DNA of 64,000 bases from positions 62,001 through 126,000 of the forward strand of contig NZ_BBNN01000028.1 of the NCBI RefSeq assembly GCF_000829695.1, given 5' to 3'. The DNA comes from Streptomyces sp. NBRC 110035 (GTDB lineage: Bacteria > Actinomycetota > Actinomycetes > Streptomycetales > Streptomycetaceae). The position numbers and the translations under genes were made by a program. The notes under the pieces were generated by a model. It saw only the letters and a program-made list of their open reading frames with translations, made no database searches and was not told the origin of the DNA. Shown in pieces: positions 1-10,640 of this stretch; position 1 is the stretch's first letter; every line of letters starts with the position of its first letter.

Positions 1-48
1 CCCCGACCCGCCAGGCGAAGTCCTCCACCCCGTAGGCTCGTCGCCACC

Positions 49-747
49 ATGACGAGCGTACGCATCCCCGAGGGCTGGCCCACGACCGAGGAAGCGGCCC
101 GTGCCGTCCAGGACCGACTGCGCGGGCGGGTGGTGCTCGACGAGCCCGGTCCGCCGCCCGGGACGGGCCGGGTCACCGGTGTCGACGTCGCGTACGACGA
201 CGAGCGGGACCTCGTCGTCGCCGCGGCCGTCGTCCTGGACGTGGCGAGCCTCGAGGCCGTCGCCGAGGCCACGGCCGTCGGCCGGATCTCCTTCCCGTAC
301 GTGCCCGGCCTGCTGGCCTTCCGCGAGATCCCCACCGTGCTGGCCGCCCTCGAGGCCCTGCCGTGCCCGCCCGGCCCGGTCGTCTGCGACGGCTACGGGC
401 TCGCCCATCCCCGCCGCTTCGGCCTCGCCAGCCACCTGGGGGTTCTCACCGGCCTGCCGACGATCGGCGTCGCGAAGAACCCCTTCACCTTCACCTTCAC
501 GGCCCCGGCCACCCCGCGCGGCAGCACGGCCCCGCTGCTCGCCGGCGCCGAGGAGGTCGGCCGGGCCCTGCGCACCCGGGACTCCGTCAAACCGGTCTTC
601 GTCTCGGTCGGCCATCGCGTCGGTCTCGCCAACGCCTGCGCCCACACCCTCGCGCTGACCCCCGCCCACCGCCTCCCGGAGACCACCCGCCGGGCGGACG
701 CCCTGTGCCGCAGGGCCCTTTGGGAGGCAGCGGGCACGGAAGCCTAG
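49..747 (+). CDS. nfi: Endonuclease V (deoxyinosine 3'-endonuclease)
   Basis: 232 aa, the usual length for bacterial endonuclease V. The family cuts DNA one phosphodiester 3' of hypoxanthine and so starts repair of deaminated adenine. The three expected metal-binding acidic residues are visible: Asp46 in TGVDVAY, Glu95 in LAFREIP and Asp116 in VVCDGYG, followed by the conserved AHPRRFGLASHLG stretch. The ATG at 49 is the first in-frame start after the window edge. It has no strong Shine-Dalgarno sequence, and the 48 bases before it are too few to judge the promoter. The gene stands alone and ends just before a convergent small gene. Confidence 0.93.
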   Translation: MTSVRIPEGWPTTEEAARAVQDRLRGRVVLDEPGPPPGTGRVTGVDVAYDDERDLVVAAAVVLDVASLEAVAEATAVGRISFPYVPGLLAFREIPTVLAALEALPCPPGPVVCDGYGLAHPRRFGLASHLGVLTGLPTIGVAKNPFTFTFTAPATPRGSTAPLLAGAEEVGRALRTRDSVKPVFVSVGHRVGLANACAHTLALTPAHRLPETTRRADALCRRALWEAAGTEA

Positions 748-995
748 ACGGCTCCCTTCCGCTCGCCCCGGCCGTCCTGGCCCTTGCGGCCGTCCCGCTC
801 GTCCCCCTCGCCCTGCTCGATGCGCCAACGGCCCACCTCGCGGTACTCCGAGTCGTAGATCTCCGATCCGTCACCGGCCTTCATCGGGTAGTGCCGCAGG
901 TTGCCGCCCCAGTACCGCAGGATCCGCCCCAGCTCCCCCACGGGGTCCTTCGCCAACGCCTCGTCGTCCATGTCCACTTCGAGAAGAAATCGCAT
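744..995 (-). CDS. Small conserved actinobacterial protein, function unknown
   Basis: 83 aa, convergent with nfi and overlapping its stop by 4 bp. The ordered part is MRFLLEVDMDD, then a GELGRILRYWGGNLRHY segment and an IYDSEYREVGRWRIE segment; the tail from about residue 60 is charged, Gly/Arg-rich and probably disordered. I recall similar short proteins as conserved hypotheticals in Streptomyces. No known domain can be named. The start at 995 is chosen because homology-like sequence begins there. An in-frame ATG at 1007 has a slightly better purine-rich stretch upstream and would add four residues. Confidence 0.6.
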   Translation of the reverse strand: MRFLLEVDMDDEALAKDPVGELGRILRYWGGNLRHYPMKAGDGSEIYDSEYREVGRWRIEQGEGDERDGRKGQDGRGERKGAV

Positions 996-1104
996 GCCCT
1001 CAAGCATTTCATTGAACTTCCCTTTGGCACTTGTGCGAAAGGTGCTGCCGAACGGTCCGGGTCCGGTGCCGAAAAGTCTCCACCCGGTGTCACCGGCCAC
1101 CTCC

Positions 1105-1126
1105 GACCTGATCCGCCGGACAGGCC
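1105..1126 (-). repeat. Solo copy of a 22-bp dispersed repeat end
   Basis: These 22 bp are identical, in reverse complement, to 14633-14654, the left end of an inverted-repeat element between the ABC-F gene and tex. Here only one end is present, inside the 280-bp stretch between the small protein gene and the CoA-transferase. It is probably a fragment of the same repeat family. Apart from this copy I see nothing but candidate promoter sequence between 996 and 1275. Confidence 0.6.
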
Positions 1127-1275
1127 CGGCCGGCACGTGGGCCGGGCGGGGACGCGAACCGCGTCGTACAGTGGGCGGACGGTGGCCAAGCGCTTGCTCG
1201 CCCGCTCCGGTGCTGAGTGGAACGTGTTCTTGGCGTCATCGAGGTGACATCGGTTGTGTCGGAGCTGGGGGTGCG

Positions 1276-2486
1276 ATGACGGAGGCACGGGTACCCGCAC
1301 CCGCACGGTCGTCGGGGCAGGGGCCGCTGACCGGCGTGCGGGTGGTCGAGCTGGCCGGGATCGGCCCCGGACCGTTCGCCGCGATGCTCCTGGCCGATCT
1401 GGGCGCCGACGTCGTCCGCGTGGACCGCCCCGGCGGCCCCGGACTGGGCATCGACCCGGCGTACGACGTCACCAACCGCAACAAGCGCTCCGTCGTGGTC
1501 GATCTGAAGTCCCCCGACGGAGCAGGCCGCGTCCTCGACCTGGCCGAGCGTGCCGACATCCTCGTCGAGGGCTTCCGCCCCGGTGTCGCCGAGCGCCTGG
1601 GCGTCGGTCCCGGGGACTGCCACGCCCGCAACCCGCGCCTCGTCTACGGCAGGATGACCGGCTGGGGCCAGCAGGGCCCCCTCGCGGACCGTGCGGGGCA
1701 CGACATCGCGTACATCGCCCGCACCGGCACCCTCGGCATGATCGGCAGCCCCGGCCGGCCACCGGCCGTCCCGGCCAACCTGCTCGGCGACTACGCGGGC
1801 GGCTCCCTCTACCTCGTCGTCGGCGTCCTCGCCGCCCTGCACCACGCACGCGCGGGCGGCACCGGGCAGGTCGTCGACGCGGCCATCGTGGACGGCACCG
1901 CCCACCTGTCCACCATGATCCACGGCATGCTCGCCGCCGGAGCCTGGCAGGACCGGCGCGGAGCCAACCTCCTCGACGGCGGCTGCCCGTACTACGGGAC
2001 GTACGAGACGGCCGACGGCGGACACATGGCGGTGGGCGCGCTCGAACCTCAGTTCTACGACGAGTTCCTGAGGCTGCTCGGCATCGAGGACGAGGGCGGC
2101 GACGACGAGGGCGAGGCCGGGCCCGGGCTCACCGGGGCCCGCACCGACGTCACCCGGTGGCCCGCCCTGCGCGAGAGGGTCACCGCCCGCTTCGGGGAAC
2201 GCACCCGCGAGGAGTGGACCGCCGTCTTCGACGGCTCCGACGCGTGCGTGGCCCCCGTCCTGTCGCTGCGCGAGGCCCCGCACGACCCGCACCTCGCCGC
2301 CCGCGGCACTTTCACCGACCACGCCGGTATCACCCAGCCCGCCCCGGCCCCACGGTTCTCCGCCACCCCCACCAGCGTCCGCACCGGGCCCGCCCGGCCG
2401 GGCACCGACACCGACGACGTGGCCCGCGACTGGGACGTCCCCCGACTGCTGTCCGCGCTCCGACCTCCTCAGCGAAAGGCCACCTC

Positions 2487-2490
<4 letters not shown>
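1276..2490 (+). CDS. CaiB/BaiF family III CoA-transferase (alpha-methylacyl-CoA racemase-like)
   Basis: 404 aa. The N-terminus carries the family core PLTGVRVVELAGIGPGPFAAMLLADLGADVVRVDRP split over residues 17-50, with VKSPDG-like and NKRSVVVDLKSP motifs. The conserved Asp of the family lies near residue 172 in LLGDYAGG. Family members either transfer CoA between carboxylic acids or, in the AMACR subgroup, epimerise 2-methylacyl-CoA. The IGPGPFAAM start and the length fit the racemase subgroup. The ATG at 1276 follows a GGAGCTGGGG Shine-Dalgarno. The stop overlaps the GTG of the thiolase gene by 4 bp, so the two are translationally coupled and probably act in one acyl-CoA degradation route. 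Confidence 0.88.
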
Positions 2491-3701
<1,211 letters not shown>

Positions 3702-3763
3702 CATCCCGGCGGACCCCGGACCCCGGACCCGAGCGACCGAGCGACTTCTACGGAGACCTTGTC

Positions 3764-5941
3764 ATGACCGAAACCCACACCATCCGCTGGGAACAGGACG
3801 ACAGCGGTGTCGTCACCCTCGTCCTCGACGACCCCCACCAGTCCGCGAACACCATGAACCGGGCGTTCCGCGACTCCCTCGCCGTGATCACCGACCGTCT
3901 GGAGGCGGAGAAGGACAGCATCCGCGGCGTCATCCTCACCTCCGCCAAGAAGACCTTCTTCGCCGGCGGCGACCTGCGCGACCTGATCAGGGTCACCCCC
4001 GAGACGGCGCAGGACCTGTTCGACGGCGGCATGGCGGTCAAGCGCCAGATGCGCCGTATCGAGACCCTCGGCAAGCCGGTCGTCGCGGCGATCAACGGAG
4101 CGGCCCTCGGCGGCGGTTACGAACTCGCCCTCGCCTGCCACCACCGGATCGCCCTGGACGTGCCCGGCTCCAGGATCGGCTGCCCCGAGGTCACCCTCGG
4201 CCTGCTCCCCGGAGGGGGCGGCGTCGTCCGCACCGTCCGGTTGCTCGGCATCGCCGACGCCCTGCTCAAGGTGCTCCTCCAGGGCACCCAGTACAGCCCG
4301 CGGCGCGCCCGGGAGAACGGCCTCGTCGACGACGTGGCCGACACCCGCGAGGAGCTGATCGCCAAGGCCCGTGCCTTCATCGACGCGAACCCCGAGTCCG
4401 CCCAGCCCTGGGACCGGCCCGGCTACCGCATCCCGGGCGGCACCCCGTCCCACCCCAAGTTCGCGGCCGACCTCCCCGCCTTCCCGGCCACCCTGCGCAA
4501 GCAGACGAACGGCGCCCCCTACCCGGCGCCACGCGGCATCCTCGCCGCCGCCGTCGAGGGCGCCCAGGTCGACTTCGAGACCGCCCAGGTGATCGAGGCC
4601 CGCTACTTCGTCGAGCTGGCAGCCGGACAGACGTCGAAGAACATGATCCAGGCGTTCTTCTTCGACCTCCAGGCCGTCAACTCCGGCGCCAGCCGCCCCC
4701 AGGGCATCGAACCCCGCACGGTCCGCAAGGTCGCCGTGCTCGGCGCCGGGATGATGGGCGCCGGCATCGCCTACTCGTGCGCACGCGCGGGCATCGACGT
4801 CGTCCTCAAGGACGTCACCCCGCAAGCCGCCGCCAAGGGCAGGGCGTACTCCGAGAAGCTGTGCGCCAAGGCCGTCTCCCGGGGCCGGACGACCCGGGAG
4901 AAGGCCGACGCGCTCCTCGCGCGGATCACGCCCACCGCCGAGGCGCGGGACCTGGTCGGCTGTGACGCGGTCATCGAGGCCGTCTTCGAGGACACCGCCC
5001 TCAAGCACAAGGTGTTCCAGGAGATCCAGGACGTCGTCGAACCCGACGCCCTCCTGTGCTCCAACACCTCCACCCTCCCCATCACCGCCCTCGCCGAAGG
5101 CGTCGAACGCCAGGACGACTTCATCGGGCTGCACTTCTTCTCGCCGGTCGACAGGATGCCGCTCGTCGAGATCATCAAGGGCGGGCGGACCGGCGACGAG
5201 GCGCTCGCCCGCGCCTTCGACCTGGTCCGGCAGATCAAGAAGACCCCGATCGTCGTCAACGACTCGCGCGGCTTCTTCACCTCCCGGGTCATCGGCCGCT
5301 TCCTCGACGAGGGCGTCGCCATGGTGGGCGAGGGCATCGAGCCCGCCTCCGTCGAACAGGCCGCCGCCCAGGCGGGCTACCCCGCCAAGGTGCTCTCCCT
5401 CATGGACGAACTGACGCTCACCCTGCCGCGCAGGATCAGGGGCGAGTCCCGGCGGGCCGTCGAGGAGGCCGGCGGCACCTGGACCGAGCACCCCGCCGAG
5501 GCCGTCATCGACCGCATGGTCGACGAGTTCGGCCGCCCTGGCCGTGCCGGCGGCGCCGGCTTCTACGAGTACGGCGAGGACGGCAGGCGTGCCGCCCTGT
5601 GGCCCGGCCTGCGCGAACACTTCACCAAACCGGGATACGGGATTCCGTTCCGGGACCTGCAGGAGCGGATGCTGTTCGCCGAGGCGATGGACACCGTCCG
5701 GCTGCTGGAGGAGGGCGTGCTGACCTCGGTCGCCGACGCCAACGTCGGCTCCGTCCTCGGCATCGGCTTCCCCGGCTGGACGGGTGGCGTGCTCCAGTAC
5801 ATCAACGGGTACGAGGGCGGGCTGCCCGGGTTCGTGGCCCGCGCGCGCGAACTCGCCGAGCGCTACGGCGAGCGGTTCGCGCCGCCGGCGCTGCTGGTGC
5901 ACAAGGCGGAGAAGGGGGAGCGGTTCACGGACGCCCGCTGA
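3764..5941 (+). CDS. fadB: Bifunctional enoyl-CoA hydratase / 3-hydroxyacyl-CoA dehydrogenase (FadB-type)
   Basis: 725 aa. Residues about 1-300 form a crotonase domain, with AALGGGYELALACHHRIA around the oxyanion hole and GCPEVTLGLLPGGGG carrying the expected catalytic Glu. Residues about 322-510 form the NAD-binding domain, opening with VAVLGAGMMGAGIAYSCARAG. The C-terminal domain includes SRGFFTSRVIGRFLDEG. The protein hydrates trans-2-enoyl-CoA and oxidises the product to 3-ketoacyl-CoA, feeding the thiolase upstream. ATG 3764 follows the Shine-Dalgarno CTACGGAGACC. The 3' end overlaps the stop of the convergent MerR-like pseudogene by 17 bp, and no terminator is visible there. Confidence 0.96.
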   Translation: MTETHTIRWEQDDSGVVTLVLDDPHQSANTMNRAFRDSLAVITDRLEAEKDSIRGVILTSAKKTFFAGGDLRDLIRVTPETAQDLFDGGMAVKRQMRRIETLGKPVVAAINGAALGGGYELALACHHRIALDVPGSRIGCPEVTLGLLPGGGGVVRTVRLLGIADALLKVLLQGTQYSPRRARENGLVDDVADTREELIAKARAFIDANPESAQPWDRPGYRIPGGTPSHPKFAADLPAFPATLRKQTNGAPYPAPRGILAAAVEGAQVDFETAQVIEARYFVELAAGQTSKNMIQAFFFDLQAVNSGASRPQGIEPRTVRKVAVLGAGMMGAGIAYSCARAGIDVVLKDVTPQAAAKGRAYSEKLCAKAVSRGRTTREKADALLARITPTAEARDLVGCDAVIEAVFEDTALKHKVFQEIQDVVEPDALLCSNTSTLPITALAEGVERQDDFIGLHFFSPVDRMPLVEIIKGGRTGDEALARAFDLVRQIKKTPIVVNDSRGFFTSRVIGRFLDEGVAMVGEGIEPASVEQAAAQAGYPAKVLSLMDELTLTLPRRIRGESRRAVEEAGGTWTEHPAEAVIDRMVDEFGRPGRAGGAGFYEYGEDGRRAALWPGLREHFTKPGYGIPFRDLQERMLFAEAMDTVRLLEEGVLTSVADANVGSVLGIGFPGWTGGVLQYINGYEGGLPGFVARARELAERYGERFAPPALLVHKAEKGERFTDAR

Positions 5942-6433
5942 CCCTCCGGTGCGGGCGGTGCCGACGGCCGCCCGGCGGGGCGGGAGCACCGGTCTCCCGC
6001 CCCGCCGGCTCCGCCGTCCCCGGTCCCGCCCCGCCGTCCAGCCACTCCCGCAGCTCCTCGCGCAGCGACCGCTGGAAGGCCGTGAGCGACGCCTGCACCA
6101 CCAGCGGACGCAGAGGGGCGGACAGCGACCCCACCTCCCGCGGGTCCCGCTGCGCCACCGCGTCCCGCAGCAGCCGCGACAGCTCCTGGGCGGCCGCCCG
6201 GGCATGCCCGGTGAGCGTCGTACGGGCCTCGAGGATCGTCTCGTGCGGCAGCGGTACGTCCGGCAGTTCGACAGTTCGACGCCGAGCCGCAGCAGTTCCG
6301 CGTCGACCCGGAAGTCCTCGCCGTCCCGCTCGACGACGCCCGGCGCCGCCGGCCGCGGCATGCCCCCCCGGGGCGCGCGGTCCGGCACCGCGCGCCCCGC
6401 CGCGTTGCCGAAAAGCCCCGGCAGCTCCGCCAT
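5925..6433 (-). pseudogene. MerR-family-like regulator remnant, N-terminally truncated and frameshifted
   Basis: Read from ATG 6433 (Shine-Dalgarno GGAGAG just upstream), the frame gives MAELPGLFGNAAGRA followed by a VERDGEDFRVDAELLRLGVEL stretch. This resembles the C-terminal effector part of actinobacterial MerR regulators. The frame then breaks at 6264-6279, where an 8-bp unit (cagttcga) is duplicated in tandem. Deleting one unit restores a continuous reading into VPLPHETILEARTTLTG and on to the stop at 5925, giving about 167 aa. No MerR helix-turn-helix is encoded upstream. The N-terminal domain therefore looks lost and the rest frameshifted. Assignment to the MerR family is inference from the pattern of the C-terminal part. 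The 8-bp duplication could also be an assembly error. Confidence 0.6.
6264..6279. repeat. 8-bp tandem duplication causing a frameshift
   Basis: The unit cagttcga occurs twice with no spacer. Eight is not a multiple of three, and the duplication is exactly where two partial reading frames of the minus-strand MerR-like gene fail to join. It looks like recent slippage, or a sequencing or assembly artefact. Confidence 0.85.
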
Positions 6434-6672
6434 GAGGGCTCTCCGGCGCCTTGCGACGCACGGCACCGGACCACGCGACCCGATCGGACGCTCATGGGGA
6501 AAGGACCCCTTGGCCCCGGGGGCGGTCCGGACGACCCCCGGGGAGCGGGACGTCCGGGTGCCCACACGGTCGGCCGACGCGGTGTGACCCCCGGCTCCCG
6601 GCTCCGCCCGCATGCCAACGGGTCGTCAGACGCCCCCTTCTGCACACGAGTTGACCGTTGTACCGTCCGCGC
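6434..6672. promoter_or_regulatory. Divergent intergenic region
   Basis: 239 bp between the MerR-like remnant (minus) and the secreted peptidase gene (plus). It should carry the peptidase promoter; I could not assign -35/-10 boxes with confidence. A GTTGACC/GTTGTACC cluster near 6650-6662 sits close to the peptidase start. No remnant of a MerR DNA-binding domain is readable here in any minus-strand frame. Confidence 0.3.
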
Positions 6673-8667
6673 ATGCCGATACGCACGCGCTTGACGACCT
6701 GGAGACCGCTCGTGACGGTGGCCCTGGCCGCCCTGACGGCCACGCTGCTCACCCCCACGACGGCGACCGCCGCGGCGGGCACCGCGCCGCGCGAGAGCCT
6801 GCCCGTCCACTCCTACGACGACGCGATCCGCGAGGCCGTCTGGGTGGACACCGGACTCGACGGGGACGGCGACGGACGGACCGACCGGGTCGCCGCCGAC
6901 ATCGTCCGCCCCGCCGAACCCGCGCAGCGGGGCCGGAAGGTCCCCGTCATCATGGACGCCAGCCCGTACTACTCCTGCTGCGGGCGCGGCAACGAGAGCG
7001 AGCGCAAGACGTACGACGCGAACGGCGACGTCGTACGGATGCCGCTGTTCTACGACAACTACTTCGTGCCGCGCGGCTACGCCGTCGTCGGCGTCGACCT
7101 GGCCGGCACCAGCCGCTCCGACGGCTGTGTGGACGTCGGCGGCCGCTTTGACATCCAGTCCGCGAAGGCCGTCGTCGACTGGCTGAACGGCCGCGGCACC
7201 GCCTACACCACCCGCACCGGAGCCGAGCGGGCCGACGCCGGCTGGACCAACGGCCGCACCGGCATGATCGGCAAGAGCTGGGACGGCACCATCGCCAACG
7301 GTGTCGCCGCCACCGGCGTCGAGGGCCTCGAGACGATCGTGCCGATTGCCGCCATCTCCTCCTGGTACGACTACTACTTCAGCAAGGGCGCCCCGCTCTA
7401 CGACTCGGGCCCCGACTGGCTGTCGAACTACGTGGAGAGCCCGGACGCCCGCGCCCGGTGCGGGGCCGTCCAGCGCGAGCTCGTCGACGGTGCCCCGCGC
7501 ACCGGCGACCTGACGCCGCTGTGGACCGAACGCGACTACGTGCGCGTCGCGAAGAAGGTGAGGGCCAGCGTCTTCCTCGTACACGGCATGCAGGACCTCA
7601 ACGTGCGGATGCAGCACGTCGGCCCGTGGTGGGACGCCCTCGCGAAGAACGGCGTCGACCGCAAGATCTGGCTCTCCCGGACCGGACACGTCGACCCGTT
7701 CGACTTCCGCCGCGCCGACTGGGTCGACACCCTGCACCGCTGGTTCGACCACGAGCTCCTCGGCCTCGACAACGGCATCGACCGCGAGCCCATGGCCGAC
7801 ATCGAGCGCGCGCCCGACCAGTGGGTCACCTCGGAGAGCTGGCCGCCGCGGGGCACCCGTGCCGCGACCCTGCGCCCCGCCCACGGCACCGAGGACGGCG
7901 TCGGCACACTGGGTCTGCGCAAGGGGCGCGGCACCGAGACGTTCACCGACGACCCGAGCCTCGACGAGACCGACTGGGCGGCCGGTGTCGACACGTCGAC
8001 ACCGGAGAAGGCCGGCTTCGTCACCGTGCCGCTCTCCCGTGACCTGCGGGTGTCCGGCGACTCCGAGGCCACCGTCACCGTGACCCCCAGCACCGCCACG
8101 GCACACCTGTCCGCCGTCCTCGTCGACCTCGGTCCCGACACCATCCGCGACTACGCCGCCGCGGGCGAGGGCATCACCACCCGCACCGACCGCACCTGCT
8201 GGGGCGCGAGCACCGAGGGCGACAGCTCCTGCTACCGGGAGACCGAGGCCACGACCGCCGACGTCGGTCACACGATCGTCAGCCGGGGCTGGGCCGACCT
8301 GGGCACCCACGCCTCGAACGGCAAGGGCGCCCCGCTCACCCCGGGCAAGCGCTACACCGTCACCCTGGACCTGGCCGCCACCGACCACGTCGTCCCCGAG
8401 GGCCACCGTCTCGCCCTGATCGTCGCGGGCACGGACCGCGGCCTGATCGACCCCCCGGCGGACACCCCCACCCTCGCCGTGGACCTCGCCCGGACCTCCG
8501 TGCGCGTCCCGTTCACCGGCGGAACCGCCGCCTTCGTCCGCGCCACCGTGAACGCGCCCACCGGGTCCGGGCCCGCTCTCGACGCCCCCGTCCGCGACGG
8601 CGTGCGTTCCCCGCACACCGTCCAGCGCGTTCCGGGAGGAGCAGGGGACACCTCCGGAACCGGATGA
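6673..8667 (+). CDS. Secreted S15-type (Xaa-Pro dipeptidyl) peptidase / CocE-NonD hydrolase
   Basis: 664 aa. The N-terminus MPIRTRLTTWRPLVTV followed by a hydrophobic Ala/Leu stretch and TATAAAGTAP is a signal peptide with cleavage near residue 35. The alpha/beta-hydrolase core includes DASPYYSCCGRG, GYAVVGVDLAGTSRSDGC, and the nucleophile elbow GKSWDGT with the catalytic Ser. A C-terminal jelly-roll domain (PGKRYTVTLDLAATDHVVPEG region) is as expected for the CocE/X-Pro peptidase family. Members remove Xaa-Pro dipeptides from peptides or cleave esters. Export suggests peptide scavenging outside the cell. ATG 6673 was chosen over TTG 6658 because it begins the signal peptide cleanly. Confidence 0.85.
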   Translation: MPIRTRLTTWRPLVTVALAALTATLLTPTTATAAAGTAPRESLPVHSYDDAIREAVWVDTGLDGDGDGRTDRVAADIVRPAEPAQRGRKVPVIMDASPYYSCCGRGNESERKTYDANGDVVRMPLFYDNYFVPRGYAVVGVDLAGTSRSDGCVDVGGRFDIQSAKAVVDWLNGRGTAYTTRTGAERADAGWTNGRTGMIGKSWDGTIANGVAATGVEGLETIVPIAAISSWYDYYFSKGAPLYDSGPDWLSNYVESPDARARCGAVQRELVDGAPRTGDLTPLWTERDYVRVAKKVRASVFLVHGMQDLNVRMQHVGPWWDALAKNGVDRKIWLSRTGHVDPFDFRRADWVDTLHRWFDHELLGLDNGIDREPMADIERAPDQWVTSESWPPRGTRAATLRPAHGTEDGVGTLGLRKGRGTETFTDDPSLDETDWAAGVDTSTPEKAGFVTVPLSRDLRVSGDSEATVTVTPSTATAHLSAVLVDLGPDTIRDYAAAGEGITTRTDRTCWGASTEGDSSCYRETEATTADVGHTIVSRGWADLGTHASNGKGAPLTPGKRYTVTLDLAATDHVVPEGHRLALIVAGTDRGLIDPPADTPTLAVDLARTSVRVPFTGGTAAFVRATVNAPTGSGPALDAPVRDGVRSPHTVQRVPGGAGDTSGTG

Positions 8668-8861
8668 TCCACGCGCCGCCGGTCACGGCCTCGCGCACGA
8701 CCGGTCACCCACTCGGGCGGACGCGTGATCCCCTCGATCACCGTCCGCCCGTCGGGTGACAGGAACGTGACCGCCGCGGAGGTGAATTTTGCGCCACAGG
8801 TGGTAGGGGCATGGCTGGAAGAGTGATCCTCCGGCCAACGGCTCGATGAAAGGTGCCGCTT

Positions 8862-10604
8862 GTGACGAAGGACCAGCACAGCGACAAGGACCACAGGACG
8901 GGCCCGCTGCCGGGCTCGGAGGCGGGCCTGGCGGGCCGTGAGGGCCCGCGGACCGACCGGACGGTGTTCGGTGTCACGGCGGTGCTCACCGTCGCGTTCG
9001 TCGTCTGGGGCGCCACCGCGACCGATTCCCTCGAGGACGTCTCGAGCAGCGCGCTCTCGGGTCTGATGCACAACGGCGGCTGGGCGTTCATGCTGGCCGC
9101 CTCCGGCTTCGTCGTCTTCGCCCTCTGGCTCGCGGCCAGCCGTTACGGCCGGATCCATCTCGGCGCCGAGGGCGAGGAACCCGAGTTCCGCACCGTGTCG
9201 TGGGTCGCGATGATGTTCAGCGCGGGCATGGGGATCGGCCTGATGTTCTACGGCGTCAGTGAGCCGCTGGCGCACTACGTCACGGCACCGCCCGGCACCG
9301 ACCCGGCCGACTCGGGCGAGCGCATGGAACTGGCCATGGCGACCACGCTCTTCCACTGGACGCTCCACCCGTGGGCGATCTACGCCGTGGTCGGCCTCGC
9401 CATCGCCTACAGCACCTTCCGCAGGCGCCGCCGGCAGACCATCAGCGCCGTCTTCACCCCGCTCATCGGTTCGAAGCACGCCAACGGGAACACCGGGCGC
9501 GCGATCGACGTCCTCGCCATCGTGGCGACCGTCTTCGGCTCGGCGGCCTCCCTGGGGCTCGGCGCGCTGCAGATCGGCTCCGGCATGCAGGAACTGGAGT
9601 GGATGGACGAGGTGAGCACGGGGCTGCTCGTCAGCATCATCGCGGTGCTCACGGTCGCGTTCGTCGCCTCCGCGGTGTCGGGCGTGGAGAAGGGCATCCA
9701 GTGGCTGTCCAACACCAACATGGTGCTCGCCCTGGTGCTCGCCCTGTTCGTGTTCATGGCCGGTCCCGCGGTCCTCGTCCTCGACCTGCTGCCCACCTCG
9801 GTCTTCGGCTACCTGGGGGAACTGCCCCGGATGGCCGGCCGTACGGAGGCCAGCACCGGTGAGGGAGTGGCGGACTGGCTGGGTGGCTGGACCGTCTTCT
9901 ACTGGGCGTGGTGGATCTCCTGGACGCCGTTCGTCGGCATGTTCATCGCCCGCATCAGCCGGGGCCGCACGATCCGTCAGTTCATCGGCGGAGTCATCCT
10001 CGTGCCCAGCACGGTCAGCCTGATCTGGTTCGCGATTTTCGGCGGCTCCGCGATGAGGCTCCAGGAGCAGGGCCGGCTCGGTGACGAGTCTACGGCCGAG
10101 GGACAGCTGTTCGCGGTGCTCCAGGAGTACCCCCTCGCCACGGCGGCGAGCCTCCTGGTGATGATCCTCGTCGGCATCTTCTTCGTCTCCGGCGCCGACG
10201 CCGCCTCGGTCGTGATGGGCACGCTCTCGCAGAAGGGGGCGCTCGAACCGGGACGCATGGTGGTGGTCTTCTGGGGCGTGGTCACCGGAGCGGTCGCCGC
10301 GATCATGCTGCTGGTGGGCAGCGGCTCCGGCGACGCGCTGACCGGCCTGCAGAACATCACGATCCTCGCGGCGGCCCCGTTCGTCGTCGTGATGATCCTG
10401 ATGTGCGTGGCGCTCATGCGCGACCTGCGCCGGGACCCGGTCATCGTGCGCAGGGAGGTGGGGTCCGAGGCGGTCGACCTGGCCGTCATCGCGGGGCACA
10501 CGAAGTACGACGGGGAATTCGAACTCCGTATCGGGCCCGGGGCCGGTACGGACGTGGAGGGGGACCCGGTCGGCAAGCACTACGAGGCACCGGCCGAGCA
10601 CTGA
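8862..10604 (+). CDS. BCCT-family betaine/choline/carnitine transporter
   Basis: 580 aa with about twelve predicted membrane segments. Family hallmarks are the GMGIGLMFYGVSEP segment around residue 125 and the Trp-rich signature TVFYWAWWISWTPFVGMF followed by ARISRGRTIRQF near residues 343-372. These carriers import quaternary ammonium osmolytes with Na+ or H+. GTG 8862 is preferred because AAAGG lies 8-10 bases upstream; the GTG at 8853 has no Shine-Dalgarno. The hydrophilic N- and C-terminal tails are usual for osmoregulated BCCT carriers. It is transcribed alone and ends at a strong hairpin shared with the convergent oxidase gene. Confidence 0.93.
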   Translation: MTKDQHSDKDHRTGPLPGSEAGLAGREGPRTDRTVFGVTAVLTVAFVVWGATATDSLEDVSSSALSGLMHNGGWAFMLAASGFVVFALWLAASRYGRIHLGAEGEEPEFRTVSWVAMMFSAGMGIGLMFYGVSEPLAHYVTAPPGTDPADSGERMELAMATTLFHWTLHPWAIYAVVGLAIAYSTFRRRRRQTISAVFTPLIGSKHANGNTGRAIDVLAIVATVFGSAASLGLGALQIGSGMQELEWMDEVSTGLLVSIIAVLTVAFVASAVSGVEKGIQWLSNTNMVLALVLALFVFMAGPAVLVLDLLPTSVFGYLGELPRMAGRTEASTGEGVADWLGGWTVFYWAWWISWTPFVGMFIARISRGRTIRQFIGGVILVPSTVSLIWFAIFGGSAMRLQEQGRLGDESTAEGQLFAVLQEYPLATAASLLVMILVGIFFVSGADAASVVMGTLSQKGALEPGRMVVVFWGVVTGAVAAIMLLVGSGSGDALTGLQNITILAAAPFVVVMILMCVALMRDLRRDPVIVRREVGSEAVDLAVIAGHTKYDGEFELRIGPGAGTDVEGDPVGKHYEAPAEH

Positions 10605-10640
10605 GTGCCGGCAGCCGATCCGGCCGTCGCCGCACGCACC

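Noticed and set aside
8690..8820. Minus-strand stretch reading KFTSAAVTFLSPDG and ITRPPEWVTG upstream of the BCCT gene
   Set aside because: It looks protein-like but has no start codon or ribosome-binding site, and continues into antisense noise on both sides.
8352..10601. 749-codon minus-strand frame opposite the BCCT gene
   Set aside because: Composition is His/Asp/Gly/Arg-rich without any domain; the plus strand encodes a clear transporter.
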